Assembly: GCA_001556995.1 (NCBI GenBank)
Contig: LSKF01000080.1
Location: forward strand, 1 to 6,479
DNA length: 6,479 nt
Origin: Erythrobacteraceae bacterium CCH12-C2
Lineage (GTDB): Bacteria > Pseudomonadota > Alphaproteobacteria > Sphingomonadales > Sphingomonadaceae
Direction of reading: 5' to 3'
In this document: piece after piece, positions 1-6,395 of the stretch
How positions within the stretch are numbered: position 1 is the stretch's first letter
Layout: every line of letters starts with the position of its first letter
Notes under the pieces: model-generated
Seen by the model: only the letters and a program-made list of their open reading frames with translations
Database searches by the model: none
What the model was told of the DNA's origin: nothing
Made by a program: the position numbers and the translations under genes

Positions 1-44
1 AGGGGGATGGCCTGATGCGGTTCAGCATCAGGAGCAGACCGTGA
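1..44 (+). CDS. 3' end of an upstream gene (partial), overlapping the next start by GTGA
   Basis: The reading frame starting at base 3 is open from the window edge and ends at a TGA at 42-44. The visible residues are GDGLMRFSIRSRP. The TGA overlaps the GTG start of the methylase-helicase gene as GTGA, an arrangement common between translationally coupled genes of one operon. Too little is visible to name the product. A second frame (from base 1) ends earlier, at TGA 13-15, so the true frame of the upstream gene is not certain; the overlap geometry favours the stop at 44. Confidence 0.4.
   Translation, partial: GDGLMRFSIRSRP
30..34 (+). promoter_or_regulatory. Shine-Dalgarno site for the GTG start at 41
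   Basis: AGGAG lies six bases upstream of the GTG at 41-43. The methylase-helicase frame stays open upstream to the window edge, so this site is what decides the start. It lies inside the last codons of the presumed upstream gene, as expected for coupled translation. Confidence 0.65.
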
Positions 45-3000
45 CCGACCATTTTGAACAATCCAGCCAGAAGCTGGACGCAGCAATCACCGAAATCCAG
101 CACGCCATCGCCACCGGACTGGCGAACAAGCCACGCCTGTTTGAGGCGATGCGCCAGCTCTACGGGGAGGGCTCCGCAAACGGCGCCTGGAGCCAGAGGG
201 ACGCTTTTGACCTGCTCGAGGCGGCATTGACGCGCCACGTGGCCGGACTGCTGAACAAACCTCAGATGCTGACTCAGATTTCGGAGATCAGTGCGCTTAT
301 CGAGGCACTGCCGACACATACGGTCAGAAGTGAAGACCAGATCAGGTACCAGCAATTCTCGACGCCCGCAGACCTCGCAGCGTTATCCGTGATTTTGGCG
401 CAGCCACTCGCAACCGATATCGTTCTTGAACCGAGCGCCGGACATGGCGCTCTGGTGGCAACTTTGCCCGATGTCAGCGCATTGCATCTCAACGAAATCG
501 ATCCGCGCAGGCGTGAAAAGCTGGCACTGCTGTTTCCCGATGCCACCATCACAGGGATCGATGGAGCCATGCTGGCTTCCCATCTCGACGCGGCTGTGCA
601 GCCAAGCCTGATCCTCATGAACCCGCCGTTCTCCCGGTCAATGGGACGAGGAGCAGACGAGTTCGCAGCGGTGCGTCACCTGCGCGCTGCCATAACGCGC
701 CTCAAGCAGGGGGGACGGATCGTCGCGATCATGCCGGACTGGTTCACGACGAGCGCAAAGCTTGCGAAAATCTACGAAGACACCTTTGCCTCTTGCACGG
801 TCCGCACATCAATCCGGCTCGATAAATGCTATCACAAACAGGGCACCAGCGTGGCCGTGCGCTTGTACGTGATCGACAAGATCCCAGGGCAGATCAGACC
901 TGCAGTTTTGGCGCGGGAGACAGTTGCAGACGTCGCGTCTACGGTTCCAATCATCAAACGCGCGACAGCCCAACCCGACTGCGAGACGCGCGCGGCGCCG
1001 CCGAAGGCAAAGCCGGGCGTGCTCTTCAAAGCCATGCGGGCAACGCCCATCACAAAGCCGGTCAAAGCGAGGGTAGACCAAACCCCCAAGATCGAAGCAC
1101 TGGCGTTCAATACCTTGGACCTGCCGCGAGTGCTCGGTGAGCAAAGCGGGGTCTACATCCCGTACCGGCCAAGTCGGGTCGACATTGTTGGCGCGCGCGA
1201 GCATCCGACGCCGCTCGTCGAAAGCGTGGCTATGGGCTCGATCCCGGCACCTATCCCGGATTATGTCCCGGCGCTGCAGGACCGGGTCTTGCAAGAAAGC
1301 CTGCTCTCCGAGGCCCAGATCGAAACTGTCATCTATGCCGGGAACGCGTGGCAGCAGTATCTGCCGGGCCTGTTCGTTCCGGCTGAGGAAGGCGTTGGCC
1401 TGCAACTCGACGAGCAAGGGCGTGCCTACCGCAAAGGCTATTTCCTCGGCGATGGCACGGGGGCAGGGAAGGGCAGGCAGATCGCCGCCTGCATCCTTGA
1501 TGGCTGGCTTGCGGGACGCCGCAAGGCCATCTGGATCTCGAAGAACGAGAGCTTGCTTGAGGATGCGCGCCGCGACTGGAGCGCCATCGGCGGCCTTGCG
1601 GCCGACGTTCAGCCGCTTTCCAACTGGAAGATCGATCAGGCGGTTCCGTTTCGCGAAGGGGTCCTGTTCGTCACCTACCCGACCCTTCGCAGCCAGCGTC
1701 AGGACGCCACCCGCCTGAAGCAGCTGCTCGATTGGGCGGGCGAGGATTTCGACGGTGTCATCGCCTTCGACGAGAGCCACGAGATGGGCGGTGTGGCAGG
1801 AGGCGAGGGCGCCCGCGGCACGAAAAGCGGATCGCTGCAGGGCATCGCCGGCGTGCTGCTGCAAAACAATCTGCCCGATGCCCGGGTTCTCTACGCCTCG
1901 GCGACCGGAGCCTCGGAGGTCAACAACCTTGCCTATGCCGTGCGGCTTGGTCTGTGGGGACCTGGCACCGCGTTTGCCAACAGGGAAGATTTCATCAGCC
2001 AGATCAGGGCAGGGGGCATCGCTGCGATGGAACTCGTGTCGCGGGACCTCAAGGCACTTGGCCTCTATCAGGCGCGCGCACTCAGCTTCGCAGGCGTCGA
2101 ATACGACATCCTGAAACATGATCTGACAGCCGAACAGATCGCCGTTTACGACACTTATGCCGACGCCTGGGCGATCATCCATCAGAACCTTGAGGAGGCA
2201 CTGGAGCTGACCGGCGTCGTCGACGAAATCGACGGCACAACGCTTAACAGCGGTGCGAAAGCCGCAGCGCGAAGCCGGTTTGAAAGCACCAAGCAGCGGT
2301 TCTTCAATCAGCTGCTGCTGTCGATGAAGCTGCCAACGCTGATTGCTGCCATCAATCTCCATCTGGACCGCGACGAGGTGGTTGTCGTCCAACTGGTTTC
2401 GACCGCCGAAAGCATCCTCGATCGCCGTCTCGACAGCCTCTCTCCAGAAGAGCGCGCGGAGCTCGACCTTGACCTCAGTCCGCTCGACGCCGTGATCGAG
2501 TACCTTGAGCGCGCCTTCCCCACGCAACAGATGCAAGTATTCGTCGATGATACCGGCACCCAGCGCTCGGCACCGATGTTCGACGAGGAAGGCCGTCCAG
2601 TCCATAACCAGACTGCGATCGCCCGCCGCAGCGAGATGATCGAGCATCTGTGCGCCATGCCGCCGATCAAGCCAGCGCTGGATGGGATCATTGAGCACTA
2701 TGGACCAGAGAAGGTCGCCGAGGTGACCGGGCGCAGCAAGCGGCTCATAACCCAGAGCGACGGCCAGCAACGGCTCGAGACCCGCTCGCCGCGGACGAAC
2801 CAGTCCGAGACCGACCAGTTCATGGATGGCAGGAAGCCGATCCTAGTCTTCAGCGACGCGGGCGGCACCGGGCGATCGTACCATGCCAGCCTTGACGCAG
2901 CTTGCCAGAAGCGGCGCATCCACTTCCTGCTTGAGCCGGGATGGCGAGCCGACCGCGCCATTCAGGGGCTGGGCCGAACGCATCGGACACATCAGGCGAA

Positions 3001-4258
3001 CACGCCGCTGTTCCGGCCTGTAACCACGAACTGCAAGGGGGAACTGCGGTTCACCAGCACCATTGCGCGCAGGCTCGACAGTCTGGGGGCGCTGACGCGG
3101 GGTCAACGACAGACGGGCGGCCAGAACCTCTTCGACCCTGCCGACAATCTCGAAAGCGAATACGCCAAGGCGGCTCTCTCGACCTGGTTTGCCTTGCTGG
3201 CACACGGCAAGCTCAAGAGCGCAACGCTGATAGACTTCCAGCGACGTAGCGGGCTCAAGATTGTCTCGGAAGACGGCATTCTCGAAGAGGACCTTCCGCC
3301 GATCCAGCGCTGGCTCAACCGCATCCTTGCATTGCCGATCGGAATGCAAAATGCGATCTTCGAGGAATTTCTGGGGTTGGTCGAAGCGCGAGTGTCCGCA
3401 GCGCGCGAGGCCGGATCACTCGATGTCGGCGTCGAAACGCTGCGGGTCGAACAGGCCGAGGTTGTCGAAGACATAGTCCTGCGGACCGACGGGCGAACCG
3501 GTGCCACGTCACACTTGCTGCAGCTGGCTCTCAAGACGAGAGCGCGGCCGATCTCGCTTGAGCGTGTCCTTGAGCGCCGCGATTACGCCGACGGCTGCAT
3601 TCTGCTCCACAATGCCAAGAGTCGGAAAGCGGCCCTGGCCGAACCTTCGCGGCACTTCATGACCGAGCAAGGCGAGCTGATCCGGCGGGTTATCCTCCAC
3701 CGTCCGCTCCGGCGCGAATACCACCACTTCGATGACCTTGCTGAATCAGCATGGGAGGAAGCCCCGGGCCGGACTTTCGAAAAGCTGTGGCAAAGCGAGG
3801 TTGCGGAGCTTGCCGAACGGCTCACCACAGAGACCGTGTACCTTGCAACCGGACTTCTCCTGCCGATCTGGTCGAGCCTTCCCATCGACTATCTGGAGGT
3901 CCGCCGCATCGTGGACGAAGAGGGCAGAAGCTGGCTCGGCCGCATGGTTCACGAACTCGACGTTGCGAAGCTACTCGAGAAGTTCGATATTGCCACCACC
4001 GTTGAACTTAGCCCGGACACGATCATCAAGGCGCTCGGCGAAGGCCGGACAGTCCCGATCAAGCAGCCGTTCGAGGCGACCTTCAAATGCTCCCGTGTGG
4101 CAGGCGAGAAGCGCTATGAAATCGTCGGAGCTGCGGCGGAGCAGCTTCCCTGGCTCAAGAGCATCGGCTGCTTCACGGAGATTATCGCGTTTCGTACCCG
4201 GGTGTTTATTCCCTCAAGATCAGCGATTTCGGTGATCGGCGCGCTGCTCCGGGCGTAA
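41..4258 (+). CDS. Fused DNA methyltransferase / strawberry-notch-like (SBNO) helicase-NTPase
   Basis: This 1405-residue cytoplasmic protein is predicted to methylate DNA and to translocate on or remodel it using NTP. Residues 1-100 are helical with no recognised domain. Residues about 105-280 form a class I SAM-dependent methyltransferase: VLEPSAGHG (128-136) is the SAM-binding loop, the acidic NEIDP strand is at 151-155, and NPPF at 194-197 is the amino-methylating catalytic motif. GGRIVAIMPD (224-233) is the usual following strand. After a linker (about 285-405) comes the SBNO NTPase: Walker A GTGAGKG (472-478), DESH box (577-580) and SAT motif III (620-622). The second helicase lobe holds FSDAGGTGRS (937-946) and the arginine-finger motif QGLGRTHRTHQ (975-985). 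Residues from about 1040 to 1405 match nothing I know. Fusions of this type occur on plasmids and phages, and phage P1 DarB, an anti-restriction protein, is the best-known relative in architecture. A GTG start with AGGAG six bases upstream was chosen. Family assignment is firm; the biological role (anti-restriction, transfer or replication help) is inferred. Confidence 0.9.
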   Translation: MTDHFEQSSQKLDAAITEIQHAIATGLANKPRLFEAMRQLYGEGSANGAWSQRDAFDLLEAALTRHVAGLLNKPQMLTQISEISALIEALPTHTVRSEDQIRYQQFSTPADLAALSVILAQPLATDIVLEPSAGHGALVATLPDVSALHLNEIDPRRREKLALLFPDATITGIDGAMLASHLDAAVQPSLILMNPPFSRSMGRGADEFAAVRHLRAAITRLKQGGRIVAIMPDWFTTSAKLAKIYEDTFASCTVRTSIRLDKCYHKQGTSVAVRLYVIDKIPGQIRPAVLARETVADVASTVPIIKRATAQPDCETRAAPPKAKPGVLFKAMRATPITKPVKARVDQTPKIEALAFNTLDLPRVLGEQSGVYIPYRPSRVDIVGAREHPTPLVESVAMGSIPAPIPDYVPALQDRVLQESLLSEAQIETVIYAGNAWQQYLPGLFVPAEEGVGLQLDEQGRAYRKGYFLGDGTGAGKGRQIAACILDGWLAGRRKAIWISKNESLLEDARRDWSAIGGLAADVQPLSNWKIDQAVPFREGVLFVTYPTLRSQRQDATRLKQLLDWAGEDFDGVIAFDESHEMGGVAGGEGARGTKSGSLQGIAGVLLQNNLPDARVLYASATGASEVNNLAYAVRLGLWGPGTAFANREDFISQIRAGGIAAMELVSRDLKALGLYQARALSFAGVEYDILKHDLTAEQIAVYDTYADAWAIIHQNLEEALELTGVVDEIDGTTLNSGAKAAARSRFESTKQRFFNQLLLSMKLPTLIAAINLHLDRDEVVVVQLVSTAESILDRRLDSLSPEERAELDLDLSPLDAVIEYLERAFPTQQMQVFVDDTGTQRSAPMFDEEGRPVHNQTAIARRSEMIEHLCAMPPIKPALDGIIEHYGPEKVAEVTGRSKRLITQSDGQQRLETRSPRTNQSETDQFMDGRKPILVFSDAGGTGRSYHASLDAACQKRRIHFLLEPGWRADRAIQGLGRTHRTHQANTPLFRPVTTNCKGELRFTSTIARRLDSLGALTRGQRQTGGQNLFDPADNLESEYAKAALSTWFALLAHGKLKSATLIDFQRRSGLKIVSEDGILEEDLPPIQRWLNRILALPIGMQNAIFEEFLGLVEARVSAAREAGSLDVGVETLRVEQAEVVEDIVLRTDGRTGATSHLLQLALKTRARPISLERVLERRDYADGCILLHNAKSRKAALAEPSRHFMTEQGELIRRVILHRPLRREYHHFDDLAESAWEEAPGRTFEKLWQSEVAELAERLTTETVYLATGLLLPIWSSLPIDYLEVRRIVDEEGRSWLGRMVHELDVAKLLEKFDIATTVELSPDTIIKALGEGRTVPIKQPFEATFKCSRVAGEKRYEIVGAAAEQLPWLKSIGCFTEIIAFRTRVFIPSRSAISVIGALLRA

Positions 4259-4296
4259 TGCAGGAATTCTGGCGGACCGCATCGGGAATGGCGGAA

Positions 4297-4317
4297 GCGT
4301 AACCTTAAGGGTTACAC
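4297..4317 (+). promoter_or_regulatory. Distal operator-like inverted repeat upstream of the HigBA pair
   Basis: Arms GTAACC (4299-4304) and GGTTAC (4310-4315) flank a 5-base centre, and the right arm extends to GTTACAC (4311-4317). Aligned to the proximal copy at 4333-4353, 15 of 21 positions agree and the two centres are 36 bases apart. Paired similar palindromes just upstream of a toxin-antitoxin operon are typical binding sites for the antitoxin as autorepressor, here HigA. The assignment to HigA is inferred from position. Confidence 0.6.
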
Positions 4318-4322
4318 TTCTC

Positions 4323-4351
4323 TTGACTCTTCGTGTAACTTATGGGATTAC
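4323..4351 (+). promoter_or_regulatory. Predicted promoter of the HigBA operon
   Basis: TTGACT at 4323-4328 is a good -35 element. At 17 bases spacing GATTAC (4346-4351) could serve as a weak -10, helped by an extended -10 TG at 4343-4344. The -35 lies between the two operator-like repeats and the -10 lies within the proximal one, so a bound repressor would block RNA polymerase. Transcription would begin near 4358, the A of the toxin start codon. The -10 is poor against the standard consensus, so the exact promoter is uncertain. Confidence 0.45.
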
Positions 4352-4353
4352 AC
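4333..4353 (+). promoter_or_regulatory. Proximal operator-like inverted repeat overlapping the predicted -10
   Basis: Perfect six-base arms GTGTAA (4333-4338) and TTACAC (4348-4353) flank a nine-base centre. The repeat ends four bases before the toxin start codon and covers the predicted -10 element. It resembles the distal copy at 4297-4317 in arm sequence and overall length. It is the likely main site of HigA autorepression; this is inferred from context. Confidence 0.65.
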
Positions 4354-4357
4354 CCCA

Positions 4358-4639
4358 ATGGAAATCGGCACCATCCGCCATAAGGCGCTTCGCAGGTTTG
4401 CTGAAACCGGGAAGCCAGCAGGGCTGATGGAGGCTGACCGGCTTCGGCGCATGCTGGCTTTCATTGCGTCGGCGGGGAGTGTGGATGAATTGGCAGTGCC
4501 GCCCAATTTCGGGTTTCATCCACTCACCGGAGACAGAGAGGGATATTTTGCCATGACGGTAACCCGAAACTGGCGGCTGACATTCACACTGATCGACGAA
4601 CTGACCGTCGCCGATCTCGATCTGGAGGACTATCACTGA
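4358..4639 (+). CDS. higB: HigB-family toxin of a type II toxin-antitoxin system (RelE/ParE fold)
   Basis: This 93-residue protein is predicted to be a ribosome-dependent mRNA endonuclease held inactive by the antitoxin encoded just downstream. The family pattern is complete: IRHKALRRFAETGKPAG (6-22), FHPLTGDREG (53-62), the core strand NWRLTF (71-76) and the C-terminal DLEDYH (88-93). His54, Arg73 and the terminal Asp91-Tyr92-His93 lie where the catalytic residues of HigB proteins are found, so the toxin looks intact. Length is normal for the family. The ATG at 4358 fits the family N-terminus but has no clear Shine-Dalgarno sequence, and the predicted promoter would start the mRNA at or near this ATG. 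The stop shares its last base with the antitoxin start. Toxin-first order is typical of HigBA. Confidence 0.92.
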   Translation: MEIGTIRHKALRRFAETGKPAGLMEADRLRRMLAFIASAGSVDELAVPPNFGFHPLTGDREGYFAMTVTRNWRLTFTLIDELTVADLDLEDYH

Positions 4640-4941
4640 TGGCCATCAAGCTCCATGACAGCTTCGCGATCCATCCGGGCCCTTGGCTGCTCGAAGAGAT
4701 CGTGAAGCCTTACAACATGAACGTGTCGAGCACGGCAGATCATCTCAAGGTCACCCGGCCAGCCTTAAGCCGTCTGCTCAATTGCAGGGCCGCGCTAACG
4801 CCGGAGATGGCTATCCGCTTTGAGAAAGCGTTCGGTATTTCTGCCGCCACCATGCTGCGGATGCAGTCTGCCTATGATCTTGCGCAAGCCAAAAGCGGAT
4901 CGGAGACCATCAGCATCGCGCGTGTGCGCGAACCTGCCTAG
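4639..4941 (+). CDS. higA: HigA-family antitoxin (XRE-type helix-turn-helix)
   Basis: This 100-residue protein is predicted to bind and neutralise the adjacent HigB toxin and to repress the operon by binding the two inverted repeats upstream of higB. The family N-terminus IHPGPWLLEE (11-20) is present. A helix-turn-helix follows at about 29-50, with VTRPALSRLLNCRAAL (38-53) as recognition helix and flank, then MAIRFEKAFG (57-66). The tail MLRMQSAYDLAQA (72-84) is also typical. Its ATG overlaps the toxin TGA by one base (TGATG), and GGAGG at 4624-4628, inside the toxin gene, is the probable ribosome site ten bases upstream. Coupled translation is likely. The protein looks complete. Confidence 0.93.
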   Translation: MAIKLHDSFAIHPGPWLLEEIVKPYNMNVSSTADHLKVTRPALSRLLNCRAALTPEMAIRFEKAFGISAATMLRMQSAYDLAQAKSGSETISIARVREPA

Positions 4942-5064
4942 CTTGTCTCAAGCGCGCTCACGATGACCAAGGTCCCGGTGTTACTTGCTCAATCAGATAT
5001 CCCGCATAACTTCAGGGCCCCAATGCTTCGGCGCGCTTAAAGGTAAAAACACGATTGATGCTCG

Positions 5065-5102
5065 TTCTTTCTTTCCGGCCAATTATGGCCTTGGAGAAAG
5101 AA
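5065..5102 (+). promoter_or_regulatory. 38-base interrupted palindrome covering the recombinase ribosome-binding site
   Basis: The outer arms TTCTTTCT (5065-5072) and AGAAAGAA (5095-5102) are exact inverted copies. The inner arms GGCCA (5077-5081) and TGGCC (5086-5090) are also exact and flank ATTA. Both pairs share the same centre; of the four position pairs between them, two could form G-U pairs and two mismatch. The right half contains GGAG (5093-5096), the probable Shine-Dalgarno sequence seven bases before the ATG at 5104. In RNA the hairpin would hide the ribosome site. In DNA the inverted half-sites could bind a regulator or be a recombinase core site. Confidence 0.6.
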
Positions 5103-5103
5103 A

Positions 5104-5736
5104 ATGACCTACTCTCACCTCGATCCGGCAATGCAAAACCGGGTCTCGTGGAATGCCGGCAGAACCGTCGGCACCAAACGGCCACTCACTCAGAAGCAGA
5201 TTTGGGCGATCCGGTTCTTCCTTGATCGCGAGGAGCGGCTTCGTGACCGCGCCCTGTTCGACCTGGCGATCGACAGCAAGCTGCGGGGCTGCGATTTGGT
5301 GAAGCTTAAGGTCGGCGATCTCGTGGCCGGATCTGAAGTTCGCGACCGCGCAATGGTCATCCAGCGGAAGACCGGGCGACCCGTGCAATTTGAAATCACC
5401 GCAGACGCCCGCTCGAGCCTGGCGACATGGCTGCTGCGGCGGGGAGGAACCCTCGATGATTTCGTGTTCCCAAGCAGGATCCATTCCGGCCAACCAATGA
5501 GCACGCGGCAGTATGCTCGCCTCGTCGATGAGTGGGTCACCGCGGTCGGGTTGCGGCGGGAAGACTACGGCACCCATTCCATGCGGCGCACCAAGGCGGC
5601 CATGATCTACCGGACAACCGGAAATCTGCGTGCAGTGCAAATCCTGCTGGGCCATTCGAAGATCGAGAATACCGTTCGGTATCTTGGGGTCGACGTGGAA
5701 GATGCTCTTGTACTGGCGGAGCGCATCGAGATCTGA
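5104..5736 (+). CDS. Short tyrosine recombinase/integrase (phage integrase family)
   Basis: This 210-residue protein is predicted to catalyse site-specific DNA strand exchange through a covalent 3'-phosphotyrosine link. All six catalytic positions are visible: Arg61 (in SKLRGCDL), Lys89 (QRKTGRP, in the beta hairpin), His158 and Arg161 (THSMRRTK), His184 (LLGHSKIENT) and nucleophile Tyr193 (VRYLG). Only about 45 residues precede the catalytic domain, so the SAM-like core-binding domain of ordinary integrases is missing or reduced. I recognise a family of such short, well-conserved recombinases in proteobacteria, so this is probably native rather than truncated. The ATG has GGAG seven bases upstream, inside a large palindrome. 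A terminator follows the stop, so it is probably a single-gene transcript. No separate excisionase is visible. Its target site is unknown. Confidence 0.92.
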   Translation: MTYSHLDPAMQNRVSWNAGRTVGTKRPLTQKQIWAIRFFLDREERLRDRALFDLAIDSKLRGCDLVKLKVGDLVAGSEVRDRAMVIQRKTGRPVQFEITADARSSLATWLLRRGGTLDDFVFPSRIHSGQPMSTRQYARLVDEWVTAVGLRREDYGTHSMRRTKAAMIYRTTGNLRAVQILLGHSKIENTVRYLGVDVEDALVLAERIEI

Positions 5737-5744
5737 CAAAGTTT

Positions 5745-5777
5745 GCGGTCGTCGGGCGAGCTCCGATGGCCGCTTTT
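5745..5777 (+). terminator. Intrinsic terminator of the recombinase gene
   Basis: GCGGTCGTCGGG (5745-5756) pairs with TCCGATGGCCGC (5762-5773) over twelve continuous positions (nine Watson-Crick, three G-U) around a five-base loop, and TTTT (5774-5777) follows at once. It begins eight bases after the recombinase stop. On the opposite strand no T run follows the stem, so it probably acts only on rightward transcription. Confidence 0.75.
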
Positions 5778-5831
5778 GTCAAAGTACGGCAATCATCGAA
5801 CCGGCAACAAGTGGGTGGATTTCTGCCGCCC

Positions 5832-6395
5832 TCACGATCTACGCCACCCGTAGCCTTCGGTTCCATCTAGTTCGGGCATCTTGGAAAGGATATCTTCGAG
5901 GTCAGCCTTGGTCCTCGCCGCACTTGCTCCCACGCATGCTTCTTGCAGAACGAAGTATCCGCTTTTACCATTCGCGTCTTCGAAACCAACGTTGATGACG
6001 CCCTGACTGTGGCTGATGAAGCCGCAACCTCTGGGAAATATCATTGGCCCGTCTTTTGCCAATTCCTGTGGGCGATAGACGCTAAGCCTCGTCCGCAGCT
6101 CATCAAAAAGCTGTTCGCTTACTTGCTCGGTGTCCAGCGTGTGAGTGATCAACTCAGATCGTTCTTTGGACCGGTTGACGTCGTATCTTTCGACGCGCAT
6201 AGATTGATCTGGCTTGATTACGATAGTTATTTGATCCGGAGGATCGCCTCGCGCTTCCCAGAGCGTGATGGATATCTCCTCGTCGGGATAAACTTTAGCC
6301 GGACGAAGCGCACCATCTCCAATCTCGGACCGCAAGGTAGCTTCAGGCGGGCTGCAAGAGCAGAGTGCGAGCAACATAAGATAGGGCAGCCTCAT
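5832..6395 (-). CDS. Predicted lipoprotein of unknown function
   Basis: This 187-residue protein belongs to no family I recognise. It begins with a short signal peptide, MRLPYLMLLAL, followed by the lipobox-like LCSC (11-14), so Cys14 would be lipidated and the protein anchored to a membrane facing the periplasm. The mature part has beta-rich stretches such as ISITLWEA (41-48) and QITIVIKP (55-62). An acidic helical piece follows at about 88-104, and Cys124 and Cys154 could form a disulfide. No catalytic motif is evident. The start is well fixed: an in-frame TGA lies a few codons upstream, and the ATG overlaps the stop of the preceding minus-strand frame as ATGA. Codon use includes ATA, AGA and many A/T third positions, unlike the GC-rich genes to the left. 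A competing plus-strand frame (5943-6413) lacks such signals. The gene is convergent with the recombinase. Confidence 0.72.
   Translation of the reverse strand: MRLPYLMLLALCSCSPPEATLRSEIGDGALRPAKVYPDEEISITLWEARGDPPDQITIVIKPDQSMRVERYDVNRSKERSELITHTLDTEQVSEQLFDELRTRLSVYRPQELAKDGPMIFPRGCGFISHSQGVINVGFEDANGKSGYFVLQEACVGASAARTKADLEDILSKMPELDGTEGYGWRRS

Noticed and set aside
809..2770. 653-residue open frame on the minus strand inside the methylase-helicase gene
   Set aside because: It is antisense to a gene with clear, ordered catalytic motifs and shows no recognisable domain; long antisense frames are common in GC-rich codon-biased genes.
4340..4636. 98-residue minus-strand frame opposite higB
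   Set aside because: HigB family residues on the plus strand are unambiguous, so this is a shadow frame.
4950..5038. Inverted 8-mers AAGCGCGC (4950-4957) and GCGCGCTT (5031-5038)
   Set aside because: They are 73 bases apart, low in complexity and do not extend, so chance is a sufficient explanation; no T run follows to make a terminator.
5055..5086. TTGATG with AATTAT as a recombinase promoter
   Set aside because: The spacing is 20 bases, too long for a typical sigma-70 type promoter, and no better -10 lies at 16-18 bases.
5083..5739. 218-residue minus-strand frame opposite the recombinase
   Set aside because: It is a shadow of a gene whose full catalytic residue set is visible on the plus strand.
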